A stretch of 64,000 nucleotides of DNA, taken from Liolophura sinensis. Its lineage: Eukaryota; Mollusca; Polyplacophora; Chitonida; Chitonidae. The notes beneath the pieces were generated by a model. The model was not told the DNA's origin. It searched no databases and was given only the letters and a program-made list of their open reading frames with translations. Below are positions 23,030 to 36,400 of the stretch, in pieces (the stretch's first letter is position 1; the number at the start of each line of letters is the position of its first letter). The DNA lies in the NCBI RefSeq assembly GCF_032854445.1, contig NC_088297.1, positions 15,759,127 through 15,823,126 of the forward strand, given 5' to 3'. The translations under genes and the position numbers were made by a program.

Positions 23030-24130
23030 GGTTATATCCAGCCAGCAATCAACTGGATGCCCACAGCGTCAATTCCCAAAAGAATTCGAAGAAAAACGAA
23101 GAAAGTATATAAAGTACGAAATTAGGACAGAATCATTTAAAAAGAAGCAGTCAAATTTGTTATTTATGATGGAAAGGCGCAAGGAATGTTCTAGACGAAT
23201 GAATGAAATCAGTCTCCAAATCGTGTAGCTTGCTAGTGTATAAATTGTCGATTTTCAATATTACACGGTTTTGCTCTGATTGCAAGACATATCTAAGGCC
23301 CGCAGTGTCCTGTGGTGGTTCTGGCTGTGTTAGTAGATTCTCACTTCATGTTTATTTGGAATAACGAACTGAACTAGTGCATAAGAGAAACACTGATGCA
23401 TTTTTGTTGGAATAGAGCGAGCCGTTCACTGAACGGAATGTATTGTTATCATTTAATAACCTGTTAAATTGAACAAAAAGTCTGTTGCATGAATGACGCA
23501 TAGAGGTATTCTGTTATTGCAACAGATTATTTCATTAAATACTAGAGCAGATATATATGTATCAGATGTATATTTATCTGGCCCTAACAAATGCTCAGTG
23601 CGAGATAACATCCCTGGTTTAAATTACATTCATTTGTTTATCATCCACTGGCCGATATGAAGCACACGTGATCGCTGTCAGCTATAGAGATAGGATCACT
23701 GCGCGTGAATGGCGTTTATATGACCTGAGATTGTAGGAAAGATTTGTTTTGGATGTGGAATGGGAGTATGCACGAAAAAAAATAAAAAAAACAAGAACGA
23801 AAAGCGAACACTTAAAAAATTTCATCAGATATGCAAAAATTGGATTTGAATTCCTGGTCATAAAGGGTTGCATTCTCTTATCGTTTCACGTGGATCCAGT
23901 GAAATGATGAGGAACATATCTTGTGCTTTGTCTTTGAAAGAGGTAATTTTGGAATTTTTCCGGATTGGCGCTTTGAATAATAAGAGATACTGGCCTGCTT
24001 GGCATCAGAATAACGTGGAACGTCATGCTAGGTGTTGCCAGCATGGCGTTTCAGTGAGGCAGCACTGAAACCCACACGCTACATTGAGACGTAATATCTC
24101 TAATAGGCGTAAAAGGACTGAAACAGTGTC
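23030..24130. other. Non-coding spacer
   Basis: A plus frame at 22965-23228 partly overlaps repeat family B and is Lys/Arg-rich by composition. No gene recognised. Confidence 0.4.
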
Positions 24131-24132
24131 GG

Positions 24133-24243
24133 ATGTGATGTGGATGGTCGTGGGTTTCCTCCCACCATAATGCTGGCCGCCGCCGTATCAGTGAAATATT
24201 ATTGAGTATGACGTAAAACACCTATCAAATAAATAAATAAACG
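24133..24243 (+). mobile_element. SINE type 1, 3' part
   Basis: gatggtcgtgggtttcctcc, full 3' module with attattgagtatgacg, AATAAATAAATAAA tail. Confidence 0.9.
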
Positions 24244-24829
24244 CCTAAGGTGACGTTAAATGTCGAAGACACTTACAAAGAAACCAAGAAAGTAAATGCT
24301 TTTATCCTCACCCCAGTACTGTCATCAGTATATCATCGATATAAAGAGTGCACTGACTCCTGAATGTGTTCCAAAAAAGAAAATCCTATAGTAAAATCAG
24401 CACATTACACACTGAAGTCTCCAGTGTGTCGCTATCAAGGATACGGGAAGGTTATGTATGGTTGCCGGTATGGGCCACTTCAGTTGTCAAATTACATGTT
24501 GTGAAGCACTGTATTTCTTCCCTGGGATGCTTTATTCAGTCTTCGTTAATATAAAGCGTTTTTTTTAGTGTTACGTCTCATTTTGCGATACTACGATAAA
24601 ACATCTTCATAATTTGGTGCATAACTTTATTTATTTAGTGCTTTCGTCAAACAAAAGGTAAATGAGAATGATTTATTTCAAAGTCTCCTCATCCATGCAC
24701 TCATAAAAGTGACCAACACCCAAATAAATAAATTCATGCAATTGGTGGCCTTTTGTTCTTTTTGCCTATACTCAATACTTCACTTGTAGGATGACGATCA
24801 TGTGTTAATTACATATATATTTTACTTTT

Positions 24830-24965
24830 TATTTGTTTGATTGGTGTTTTACGCCGTACTCAAGAATGTTCAGACCTTCTCACGTACTGCCGGAGAGGAA
24901 GCCAACATGAGCTGGGCTTGAGCTCGCAGCGACTGCACTGGTGAGAGGTTCCTGGGTCTTTGTTC
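24830..24965 (-). mobile_element. SINE type 1 with internal deletion
   Basis: Tail gattggtgttttacgccgta joins directly to the middle and head (ctcacgtactgccggagagg, gcagcgactgcactggtgag). The core between is missing. Confidence 0.85.
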
Positions 24966-25164
24966 CGTACTGGCATATATATTTTACTACAAAAAAGAGT
25001 ACGTTGTTGATGTATTATGCTTTACTGAAAAGTACGTTCAAGGGACACAGGTGTCAATGACCGGTCAACGGCACCCTCTGGGATGTAGTCTTACGGCAAA
25101 ATGGCATATGTCCCACCTGGAAATGCTCGTCCGTAAAGCGTGCCAAAAATACATAGTTTTATCC

Positions 25165-25262
25165 TGATACTTGGGTTTCCTCAACCCATAATAATACTGA
25201 CCGTCATGGGGGAGGGCAAATTCTTGAGTATTGCGTAAACCAACGAAAACGAAACTAAACAA
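25165..25262 (+). mobile_element. SINE type 1, degraded 3' fragment
   Basis: gggtttcctcaacccataat and attcttgagtattgcgtaaa remain recognisable. Confidence 0.6.
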
Positions 25263-25269
25263 TGAATGA

Positions 25270-26100
25270 ACAAAACAATCAATCAACATAAAAAGTACTT
25301 AAGGACTGACTGTTATATGTTTCAGGTTTATAACCCCCCAAAACAGCTGTGCAAAACTATATGGATCCGAGTAGCGGTTCATACAAAAGTTTGCACCGTG
25401 GTTTTTTTCGTTCATACCCCAAATAAACCTAAAATATTACAGTCAGTACTTATAATTTAATATAACGAATAAAAGAATGTTACCTGATGTTTTACTTTCA
25501 TTTCAAACTGTCAGAAATGTTAGCTGATTGTTTTTCAGAAGGAAACGCCGCAGGCTCCTGAATACACATTTTATGAATGAGATTCTTTGGGTCAATGGAA
25601 AATGGTGATCGACGTTCTACCGTTACTAAGCAACGTCTCGTGCCCGGCGAACGAAATGTCGAGGGAAAGTTTACATCTGCGGAAAAGATTAGCGAATAAC
25701 TTAACAGAGAACTTAGGCACAGAAGATACAGAATGTGGTGAAATGATTTTTGAGACGAGTTTTCGAGACGACAAGATGTTTGCACTGTTATTAGCGGACT
25801 GCTGCTGTTGTTGTTGAATGCAGAGAATATTCGAGAGCGGCCTCCACTCCTTGCATGAAACTAAAGGCATATCGGGAGATGGATTCCATCTTATGACTAC
25901 ACAGTTTAAGGATAAAGTCACTTTGGCGAGAAAACGCACTAGCTTTAACATTATATAAGCGAAGCAGGCAGTCACCGAGTGATTTAAGACACTTGTAAAG
26001 GACTCATGAGGTATGGGTTCATTTCCGATATTGCACAGGGTATTTGTGGCTCTTCCCGCTGTCAGCGTTTTCTGGGGTCTTAGTGGAGATACTCTCACGT
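25270..26100. other. Non-coding, overlapping open frames
   Basis: Minus frame 26107-25592 (171 codons, with a run of glutamines) and plus frame 25587-25817. I see no domain, no splice-consistent partner exon and no family resemblance. Confidence 0.35.
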
Positions 26101-26305
26101 GGTACACTCGGTGGCTCAGTTGCCTAAAGCGTTGTTCTCGTTGTAGCAGAGCATCTCTCGTCCAATGAGGTTGTAGGTTCTAATCTAGCATTCGCCAGTT
26201 CGGTTGTGGCTTCGTACTGACAAATGGTGGCACTGGGGCATCCTATATTATGACTCATATGAAAGTAAAATTCCGTGAGTAAAGCGTTAAATGTTAATTA
26301 AAAAA
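26100..26305 (+). mobile_element. tRNA-derived SINE, type 2-like
   Basis: A box ctcggtggctcagttgccta, diverged B box gtaggttctaatct, then a 3' part with gtgagtaaagcgttaaatg and an A-run end. Confidence 0.7.
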
Positions 26306-26309
26306 AAAA

Positions 26310-27195
26310 ATATTTGTCTATATGGCTGCAAAAGGTTAAGAAGTCGGTCGGGTTGGGCTTCCATAAATAAACCAAAGCCACCAAACATGACCCATTAAAC
26401 AGTTTGAATCGTTGATAATGTTATCAGAGGACACAAGATATAACGTTCGTGTAACGAAGGCGTTATGGTCCCAGGTCTATGTGTAGCTCTGAGTCCTTCA
26501 CGTCAAGCCTGTATTCAGCACCCATACTCGTTATCCTCTGAGCTCACGTATGCATCTAACATTGGGGCGTGTTATTTCTGTAGTTGACAAATGCCTCGAA
26601 GAACGTCCACGTAAACTTTGTCACCGATGGAAAGCTGATTGGCTGTGAATCGCTCGTCACTAAAATTTAACCAGTTTTTTTTATTGACGCCGAACGTGAC
26701 TGGTTTCTGGAACAGAAAATCTGAAACTTTTCAGAATAAAGTGCTATATGTCGAGACAGCTTCGTCCTGATAAAACGGTAAGAGATCTTTTACATTCAAC
26801 AAAACTATTTCTTTGGAATACACTAAAAGAGGGAAGTTGTATATGTTTTTGGAATAACTTTTTTCTGAATAATGTTTAGCAAATGTCAGTATTATCATTT
26901 AAGGAAAGAGCAACCACTTGGTTCAAATAAAAGCCAACCTAATCAAAGTTAACACAATTGAAGCTTTTTTTAAACGGCGTTTAAAATGTGTAGTGGTTGT
27001 TTCTTGATGTATTTATTCAGACGTTAAAGATTCAGATGGACTGATTTAGGAGCTGAAATTAAACTTCGAGTATGTCAAGCAATTTTTTTACACAGTTTTA
27101 TGTTTAGTGTGGATAAAATTTATCGAATGGAAGTTGACAATATGACGCCAGTATGAACAAAGTGTTCATACGCTTGAGATAAAGTTATGAAATGG
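26310..27195. other. Non-coding spacer
   Basis: No gene, tandem array or element end seen. Confidence 0.35.
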
Positions 27196-27202
27196 TTTTT
27201 CA

Positions 27203-27462
27203 GCGTGGCACAGCTGGTTAACGGGCTAGCGCAGGGTAGTGACCCAGGAGCCTCTCACCAATGCGGTCGCTGTGAGTTCAAGTCCAGCTCGTGCTGGCTT
27301 CCTCCTCGGCCGTAAGTGGGAAGGTCTGCCGACAAGCTGCGGATGATTGTGGGTTTCCCTCGGGGTTCGTCCGGTTTCCTATCACCATACGGCTGGCCGT
27401 GGTCGTATAAGTGAAATATTCTTGAGCACGGTGTAAAACACCAATGAAATAAATAAATTAAT
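27203..27462 (+). mobile_element. SINE type 1, full length
   Basis: Head gcgtggcacagctggttaac, B box gtgagttcaagtccagc, complete core and AATAAATTAAT end. Confidence 0.92.
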
Positions 27463-27837
27463 TTAACATCCTGGAACAGAACTGAAAATTACTTTGTAAA
27501 GAGTGGAATATGTGTAAGAAGTATGCGGGGAGATAGAGCTATGGTCGCAAATGAAATATATTTGTAGGATCTTTCAGTAAATTAGTTTCCCCTGTAGGAA
27601 ATGAAGTAGATATATAGGTGTGTCTTTATGTACCAATAATAAGACACGTTACCTTTGTCTATTTTTCGTTCCAAATCTGATTATAAATCAAATCGCTATA
27701 TGGAGTTTAAACACGTGATCAAAGCAAAGTACACACGCGGAAGTTAGCTGGTGATCAGTAATATAAACAGTTTGAGAGATTCGGTATCAGTTCTGGAGGG
27801 CATTTGAAAGCCATGCGTCACATAACGTACTTAATTA

Positions 27838-28020
27838 TTTCTTTGATTTCTACTCAAGAATATTTAACTTGTACGACCGGGGGAAGTGGGGGGGGGGCAG
27901 GGGGAAACCGACAACCATCCACATGTTACTGTCAGACCTTCCCACGTCCGGCTGGATAGGAAGCCATAATGAGCTGTACTTGAACTCAGAGCGATTGCAT
28001 TGGTGAGAGGCCCGTAATCA
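27838..28020 (-). mobile_element. SINE type 1, nearly full length
   Basis: From a decayed tail through ctactcaagaatatttaact and a G-run to the head (cttgaactcagagcgattgc, ttggtgagaggcc). Confidence 0.8.
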
Positions 28021-28029
28021 ATACGCTAA

Positions 28030-30750
28030 TCAATAGGCCAAAGTATCACACTACGTGTTGTGATAGGTAAGAATACAATGTTATCAGAGTTCGAAAACAA
28101 CAACAACAAAACTACGCATTTACGGACAAAGCCAGCGGTTTTCCGAGACTTGAAGATCAACAACAGGCATAAAATTAATCAGGATTTTAGCAAATACCAG
28201 CGTAAAGATCAGTCAATATGGCTACCAAAACAACCTCGTTGTGGCACCGAAAGTAAGGCGCAGCGGTGACAAACTTTAAGAGCTACTTCTCATGCATGTC
28301 GTTATAGGGGATGTTAGAGAATGATATGAGGCTGCTCTAACTTTAAAGGGTTAATGTTCAACTTGGTTATTTTTTCATAATTGGCTACCACTGTATATAT
28401 TGTTGAATTGAGTGTAAAAAAATATGGGAAAAAAGTACAGTTATCCGAGTAATATGGCACTTAAAATCACTAGACAATGAGGCTGGGTTTAAGCATGTTT
28501 TACTCCAGCACTCGGTGATCTCCGCCGAGTGAGGTCATGTAAATCGAGCATTACGAGCTGTCAGACCTTCGCCATTTAGTTCAGTAGTAAAAAAAAAACA
28601 CAAAGTGACATCAAGCATATCGAATTTCTCCACGAAATGGTTTGCTGTTCTGCATACGGTTGTAAAAAGGGTCGTCGAGGAACCACAGAGTTAGGTTCGT
28701 GGCACAAGACCACCAAACACAGCCAACTCATTACGGGCTGACAGGAGTTGAGATAAGGAATCCTGGCGGACAGCTAAATTCTAACAGCATGGGGGAAAAT
28801 TAGGCTTTAAACATATATGTGTATATAAACTCTGGTGATAGGGCTTGGTGGGTATAAAACAAAGTGAGAGTTCATTTGTCATTAGTTTGATCAATCTTCG
28901 GTAAAGTGAAAGCAAAGTAGATACAGCCACGTGATGGCTTCCAATGAATGTCGCTTTGATACATGCTGTCCCACTGGCTGTGTCTCCCTCCTCTGAACCA
29001 ATGAGTGAGCTTCTAAGAAATTGTGAACTATTTACAACAACGCAATGGTCGTTTGACAGTTACGGCAAAGCTAACGGTTTCTGACTGGCTACAAGGGAAC
29101 GATTAAAACTGAAATCAATCCGAAACTAATCGAGTCACTTGACTGAGTGAATCAAGAATTATTGACTGGGGTTGAAATTCTGGTTGTTGATTAAAATTAC
29201 TCATCAAACGTGTGAAAACAGGTGATATCTCTTTGAATATTGCTCAGGGTATGTGCGAAAGCAATTTTACAAAGTGATAATTCATCCCCCATTTATTTTA
29301 ATGTCCGTCTGACCCAAATTACGAAGATTAGCGACATCGAAGGATTAAAGACACCCTTCATAATACCTGCTTGGCATGCTTGAGTAATTCGAGCCCTAAT
29401 TTAACTAGGAAAATTAACCTATTGTAAGAATTTTTTTCAGTATTGCCTTGATTAAATAAAGGAAAAATTAATTTCCGCGAACACATTTTCGAAGTAAATC
29501 CACTCAGGAAACAGAATGATACATGTATTTATTGTAACAGAAGGAAAGAATGGTAAATATTAAATCTGATATACACACGAAATGTAGACCTACAGTGTAA
29601 CACGGCATAAAGCTATAGCTTAACAGTTCATATTTTTATACAGGTTATATAAATATAAGTGTCATGCCCTATATTCGTTTACAATTTGTAGTCCGTAAAG
29701 GGCGTTCTAAGTCGATAATCGTAAGATCCATTTCCAAAACAACGTTTAACACTACCTCCCAAAGACAAAGGTATATAACAAATTATACAAATAGAAAATA
29801 AAGCCGGTAACACACTAGAGAGAAGCGGACATCAGTTTTCAATGATGCCGGGCAGACAGTGGATATTCCAGGCATGAATTCCATATCAAAGTTCAAATTC
29901 GTAGTCCATGAATGAGTTCCAGGTCAAAAAAACAATTACACAAGGTATCTCAGTCGCGCTTTGATTGCAACTGTTCATAAAGGCATCATGCTGATGTAAT
30001 GAGCATGGCTGCCTTTACGGCCCCTAGCCCAGGTTAAGCGGTATTCAGTTCGAAAATGACGAGCGTTACAGACCTTGAGCGAACAGATTGTGATTCAAAA
30101 GTAACGGACGATTACGTCTTTCCCCTTCATATGTAAGGATCTCATACTACCAGAGGCGCCATCTATGATGTTACTCATGGCTTGCTATAGGTAATAATCT
30201 TAACACTTAGGGCAAGTAGCTAAATCTGGACACTAATCCTTTAAGAGACTGTGGTACAACATAAATACAAACTTAATGAACAGTTTGATAAAGCTTATCT
30301 GCTATCCCCTGAAAAGCAATCACTAACTAATGAATGACTACACCACTAAATTGCAAATGTCGGGTCAAAGTCAAATCGTGATTGTTACTCGATACTATAT
30401 CGTGAAATGTCGGTCAAGAACCTCTTTGATAGAGACAACGTGATAGTGGATGATTTGAAATGAAGTGAGGCGTTATCAGTTAGAGACGTCGCCTGGATTA
30501 GCAACCTTTCACTGAGGTCATCTGCCTTGCAGAGAAGAATTGTTTAACTGTTTATACGAACCTACACTTTACATGACCAAGATCAAGAGTTATCTCAAGA
30601 TAATAATTGACATAACTGAATACTTAGTGATGCATTACCTTGCTTGGCATTTGCTTCTGCATGTTTGCACTAAATATGGACATATTATTCATGAATTAAT
30701 TCCAACTACAATACTATTATTTTTAAAATTACCTGAAGTGTCCTTTTATT
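28030..30750. other. Gene-poor AT-rich spacer
   Basis: No convincing exon. A short frame at 28638 starts MVCCSAYGCKKG, vaguely like the start of a THAP zinc finger, but stops after about 34 codons. Confidence 0.35.
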
Positions 30751-30754
30751 ACGA

Positions 30755-30885
30755 ACCTCCCAGCAACCTGCGGATGGTCGTGGGTAATGTCAGGTTTCTT
30801 AACACCATAATGCTGGGCGCCGTCTTATAAGTCAAATATTCCAGAGTACGGTGAAAAACACCAATAAAAATAAACAAATAAATTC
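30755..30885 (+). mobile_element. SINE type 1, 3' part
   Basis: cagcaacctgcggatggtcg, gaacaccataatgctggg-like core, tail aataaaaataaacaaataaa. Confidence 0.85.
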
Positions 30886-30889
30886 ATTG

Positions 30890-32050
30890 GCTTGGTATGG
30901 GACAAAAAAACTTGTCTGGTATGTCTACCAAGGTTGATTCCACTGGAATTTGTCCGAAAAAAGATCTGTACGCCATCGATACTTGTCGCTGATTAGATCT
31001 GATGTAACAACTGTTTCCGGTCGAGAGCTTGTAATTCTCAGTGTAAGACCGCGCTTAGACGGCATTATTTGTCAAATACACTTCCAAAATAAGGACAAAT
31101 CAAAATGTGGGAATTTTCGCCGAATGTCCAAATTGTCATGAAGAAACCGAGCTGGTCCTTTTTTTTTTACATTCAACTTGTCGTATATTGAACGAATCGA
31201 TACGACGAATTGCCTTCTTTGAAGAGATTGATTGAACATTGGTTGGAGAGCTCAGGCCTTAGAGTAAAACGAAGCTAAAATATGAAATCAGCTTTATCCT
31301 ACAGACAACGGAGACTGTGCCTAAAAATACTTTCACCTATTTTTTCAAGAACTGACTGTATCTAGGAACTTTGAGGTCACATCACCTTTGTTTCTGATGT
31401 CCACCGGGAGGGTGGAAATTTTGGGAACATTATTCAGTTATCGTTTACTCATCGGTGAAAAAAGTTATTCCAACTTTCGGTGTGGTGATTAGAGTTGGAT
31501 AAACTTCCTGTGACGTCGAAGTTCCTAACCTCTCATAGTATGGCCCATAAAGTCCGCCTAAGAATTCAAATGTTTGAGCGCCTTTAACTCACAAAAATCT
31601 AAAAAAAAAAAAAAATAAAAGAAATTGTATTCATGCATACTTCGATTTTTAGAGGTCTTTTCTTTCACACTGATCAAACTCGCCGTCTCAGTACATGACT
31701 TAGTGAAATCTCGGGTAGGATAGTGTCTAAGGTTTCCTGGGTAACTAGTCTAAGACAAGGGCAAATTTTGTATAAGTTGTATGTAAATTCGTCCACTGAA
31801 TTTTACTAGAGATACTCACAGATATTCTATATTGAGTACTGATACTCATAGATATTCTACATTGAGCGTAACAATATGAACAGAGCGTCCAGAATCCCTG
31901 ACACTGCTTCATGAGTGTGTCTAAATTCACTTAACTCGGAGCTAGGCTCCTGTTGAATTAGATCGCCAAAATGGATTTATGAAGAGTTGAAATCGTTGAA
32001 AGGGCAACTAAGATGCTAACATAGTACACGACTGGGATATTATTTCATTT
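30890..32050. other. Non-coding spacer
   Basis: Contains a duplicated 20-mer-like motif (gatactcacagatattctat and gatactcatagatattctac, 31812-31860). No gene seen. A non-coding first exon of SLC9B may lie here but cannot be placed. Confidence 0.35.
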
Positions 32051-32052
32051 AT

Positions 32053-32324
32053 ATGCCGGGGACTTCCGTGGTTCAGTTGGTAAGCGCGCTAGCCCAGCGT
32101 AATGACCCAGGAGCCTCTCCCCAATCCGGTCGCCGTGAGTTCAAGTCCAGCTCATGCTGGTTTCCTCTCCGGCCGTACGTGGGTAGGTCTCTCAGCAACC
32201 TGCGGATGGTCGTGGTTTTCCCTCGGGCTGTACCCGGCTTCCTCCCACTATAATTATGGCTGCCGTCGAATAAGTGAAGCATTCTTGAGTACGGAGTAAA
32301 ACACCAATCAAATAAATAAATATT
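32053..32324 (+). mobile_element. SINE type 1, full length
   Basis: Head gacttccgtggttcagttgg, B box gtgagttcaagtccagc, core, tail ending AATAAATAAATA. Confidence 0.93.
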
Positions 32325-32531
32325 TATACGCCACCTATCACCCTTATGGTTGGAGGAAATACGGGTGAGCAGACTAAGCCAAAATTACCTTTGGTAAAAA
32401 TAGAAAAACACGTGCTTGAAGGTTTTTTCATTAAATGTGGTGAAAGATAAGTGATTCGCCACGAACTCCATGTTCTATTGAACCTCAAGTACTGAACAAC
32501 AAGAAGGAAAGTTTCAAGTTTGAAATGTATT

Positions 32532-32905
32532 TATTTATTTTTTTTGTTTTAGTGTTTAACGCCGTGCGCAAGAATATTTCACTAATATGTCTAATATGGA
32601 GTTCAAGTCCGGCTCGTGCTGGCTTCCTCTCCGGCCCTAAGTGGGAAGGTCTGCCAGCAACCTGCCGATGGTCGTGGGATTCCCCCGGGCTCTGCCCGGT
32701 TTCCTCCCACCATAATGCTGGCCTCCGTCGTATAAGTGAAATATTCTTGAGTACGGCGTAAAACACCAATCAAATAAATAAATAAATAATATGACAGCGG
32801 CCAGCATTATGGTGGGAGAAAACCAGGCAAAGCAAGCAGACCTTGCCACGCAAGGTCGGAGAGGAAGCCATCATGAGCTGGATATGAACTTCCAGGTCCG
32901 CATTT
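32532..32905 (-). mobile_element. SINE type 1, interrupted by another SINE
   Basis: Tail part 32532-32591 (agtgtttaacgccgtgcgca) and core/middle part 32793-32905 (cagcattatggtgggagaaa) belong to one minus-strand copy, split by the plus-strand SINE at 32598-32792. Ends about 70 bp before SLC9B coding exon 1. Confidence 0.85.
32598..32792 (+). mobile_element. SINE type 1 nested in an older SINE
   Basis: 5'-truncated inside the B box (gagttcaagtccggctc) with complete core and tail. Flanked by taatatg on both sides, a probable 7-bp target duplication. Confidence 0.9.
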
Positions 32906-32978
32906 CCTTACTTGAATAGCAATATGCCCAGGGTATTAACAGAGAGGTTCTATCTTCTTTTATTTCAGTCACCTCACA

Positions 32979-33444
32979 ATGGGATTCGATCTTGATCAAC
33001 TCAAGCCACCAAAAAATGCTGACAGGGAGTCGAAAACCGGAAACGGAAAGAATAAAACCGCGAGTTCGCAAAATTCTCAACATGATGTAACATTCGAAAT
33101 TGAAAATGAACGTCCTAGGGAAAATGACACAACTGCGTGCTGTGGAGGATGTAAAAGACACTGTTTTAATTGTTTCTATCCTTGTCTGGCAAGCCACCAT
33201 AAACCTAAGAAGAAAGACTGTACCGGGAAGAAAGTTCGGTATTTCTTTATGTTGCCTCCCCACGGCCCGCTAGGCACGTACCTTTCTCTCTTGCTCACAT
33301 CAGCCGTTATTTGGGGGGCAGCCTGGTCTATTATAGAAGCACCAATACTCCCTGGCACGAATTTGTTCTCCATTTATCTTCTCTTTTGTGCATGTTCCGC
33401 AGCAGGCTTCGTGTTTGAGATTTTTCGAATGCCGGCTTTATTGG
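32979..33444 (+). CDS. SLC9B: SLC9B, coding exon 1
   Basis: Polar N terminus (about 88 residues) with seven cysteines at residues 54, 55, 58, 62, 65, 69 and 81, then PPHGPLGTYL and the first helices (ILPGTNLFSIYLLFC matches LPGGNLFG of NHA2). The exon opens at 32969 after tatttcag; the donor is g|gtaagt. Confidence 0.93.
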
Positions 33445-36400
33445 GTAAGTGCATCTATTGTCCCTTTTCAGTATCTGATTCTGTACTTAACATTTGTTAC
33501 TTAAGGTATTTTTAGGCACCAGGTTTGGCTACTTCAGTTTTTGATCCATCACTATGTGGAAGACAACGTTTTTTCGGGTGTTAAAGCTACAAAGATTCTG
33601 ATCTAAGCTTAATATTATAATGCCTCGATTTGGCATTTTGTGTTTTTTCTGCATACTATCAGTTATATACTTTACTTGAAGAATATTTGATTTATTATTT
33701 AGCTATGTGATCGGTTTTTGAGTGAAGAAGCTGTTAGTTCAGTTTTTTGGGGGTGGAAATACGGGAATGCCCCTCGTAAACCACCAGTCTTTGGCACGCC
33801 CCTGGTGAACATTCTCATATGTGACTTAAAGACTAGGCATGGTAGATTGGAAGATTTTCTAGAGCGGGGGCATCCTAGAAATGTACGATACAAAGGCGAG
33901 ATTTGAATCGGCACGTGATGTTCCAGATATACATATTCAAGATATTTTTCACTTCTTCTAACATGACATCTTCCATATTGGTGGAATATATTTTGTTCTA
34001 AACAAAGCCCAGGAAACTGTTGGACCACTGTATATCTAGGAGGGGCTCTGTGCCTCAGCTGGTTTGCATGCAAGCGCAGCGAAATGTCATGGGAGCATCT
34101 CACCGATGCGGTCGCTGTGAGTTCAAGTCCAGCTCATGCTGACTTTCTCTCTGGCTATAAGTGGGACGGTCTTGAGGCAACCTGAGGATGGTCATGGGTT
34201 TTTTCCGGGTTCTGTCGGGTTTCCTCCCACCATAATGCTGACCGCCATCATATAAGTGAAGTATTCTCGAGTACGGCGTCAAACACCAATCAAATAAATA
34301 AATAAATAACTAAATAACTAAATAAATAAATAAATGTATATCTAGGAAATTCCCTGTCCCAGAAGAGGGATTGAACCCATAGTCCTCTCCGCATGAATTT
34401 ACGAAGGTTCCAGTTGATTACGACAATGGTAATTAAGTAACGGAGAAAGTACTGTTCAGAGTGCTTTTTCTGTTATAAAAGATAATCACTAGCAATGTCC
34501 ATAGTGACTTTCTGCACTCCTGAAATAATAGGTCGAGTAAACGGATGAGATAAATATTCATATTTTATGCAGTGAATTTTTTCTACATAAATTTACATCT
34601 ACCACCTGAAAATTATACGGGCCTGGATAAATTGTGTCGGATATCGGCGCGCATGTTCCGGTGATCATTGAGGCTGGTGTGGCGCAGTTAGAGACCGCTT
34701 TATCGCACCAAGGCCGCATAGCACTGTGATTTCTTTCACAATGTTCTGCTGATATTGGTGTCTCTGTACACTAAGTTCTCCGTCGATCTGTATTTTCCAG
34801 AATAAGAATGTACACAAACTGAAGTTTCCTTAAAAAGAACTTACAGTTCGACAATAGGGAGACGTCACAATTATCGTTTAATGATGAAGGACACCTAGAA
34901 AAAGCCCTTGGTTGTAGATCGAGATAGCTTTTTTCCGTATACCTGACTCATCTGCCTAAGTTTAATGTGTTAGTTGACAATATCGTCTTTGCTTATACTC
35001 ACAGGTATGCTTGTTATGGGTGCCGTCCTTAGGAACTGTCCTCCCATTGACATCGCTAATAACATCGAAGAAAAATGGTCATCCAGTTTGAGGTAACTGT
35101 AGAAAAGCCATACATAATAATTAACTCGTACAACATAGAGAGAAATTCCAGACCACCGACGACAGTCTGACAGCCGGTAAAGGGTCACACTTAACCGGTG
35201 AAATATGGTGAAAAACCAAAAAAAAAAATGCAGGAATGTTAATCAAAATTTGTCAGGCGTCAGTGATCTAGAATTATCGAAAATTCTGTGTTGACTATCG
35301 CATTAAAACAAAGCAAAAGGACTAGTGATTGGGGATGCTCATTTATCATTCCTCCTTGTTTTTACAGGACCATCGGGCTGGTGATCATTCTCGTCCGGGC
35401 TGGGCTGGGGTTGGACCCAGGCGCTCTGAAAAAACTTTCCCTGGTGGTTGTCCGTCTCGCCTTCACCCCGTGTCTGGTGGAGGCGACAACAATCGCTGTG
35501 GCTTCCAACCTTATTGTGGGATTTGAATGGCCTTGGGCTTTCATGCAAGGGTGAGCTGGTTAGATGTCAGCAACCCATGAATATGTGTATTTGTCAAATT
35601 TTAACAAAATGGGTGTGGCAAAATAGAGTGATGGGTTTCTAAAAGCGTATTAAAGGTGAAGAAAACATAAACATGTTACCAAAATCAGATGAAAGAGCGT
35701 GTAAACTTATTTGCAAATATGATATAATATTTTTTCGATTGTTTTTTAGGAGAAAAGTATTTTTGAAAAATATTTTTGTACAGTGAGTATTTGGGAAAAC
35801 CTTTTGGTGTTTGTCGTCGTTGCGCAATAATGTTCTAAAAAGCATTCCTAATAAATTTATTTGAGTGAAAAGTTGTTGTTTACACCCAAACATATGCATT
35901 TAATCTGAATTATGATATTATTTATGAATGTATTAAAAATACAAAAAAAAAATGATCAAAATCCAGGTTGAACACATTTCTTAGTTGACAAAATTCTGGT
36001 GTAAATATAATTATTAAAAATGTGTTACATCATAATTTATAAAATTATTACACCAAAATTATATACACCGAACGGTGTTCCCAAGTACCCAGCGTACAAA
36101 AACTATTTTCAAATGTCTTTGTCTTTAAAGAAAACTTTTCGGACTATTTCACTTGAACTTTATGTAATTTTTTATGTTTTCTCCACCTTTAACCCTGATA
36201 TATGTTAGTCAGAACATCAGCCGCCATGGTATATGTCAAAGTAATGAAAACACACAGATAAAAAATAATAATAAAAAAAGAAATCTATTTCTTGCAAGAA
36301 TTTGTGCTTCTTATTATCCGACTCCGTAATCTTCTAGCATAAAAAAGAAATTAAAAAGAGAAAAATTTATTCATTTATTTATTTATTTGACTGGTGTTTT

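Noticed and set aside
25592-26107. 171-codon minus-strand ORF with polyglutamine
   Set aside because: No domain, no homolog I can name, no splice-compatible neighbour; the Gln run comes from a CTG-type repeat.
28638-28740. Possible THAP zinc-finger start (MVCCSAYGCKKG)
   Set aside because: Only the first cysteine pair fits and the frame stops after about 34 codons; no transposase or other domain nearby.
32637-32849. ORFs of 60-90 codons within SINE copies (here and at 27203, 32053, 34042, 62722)
   Set aside because: The SINE core happens to be stop-free in some frames; they recur in every copy and are not genes.
34345-34400. tRNA-like B box on the minus strand (gggttcaatccct)
   Set aside because: No A box or acceptor stem could be paired with it; too weak to call.
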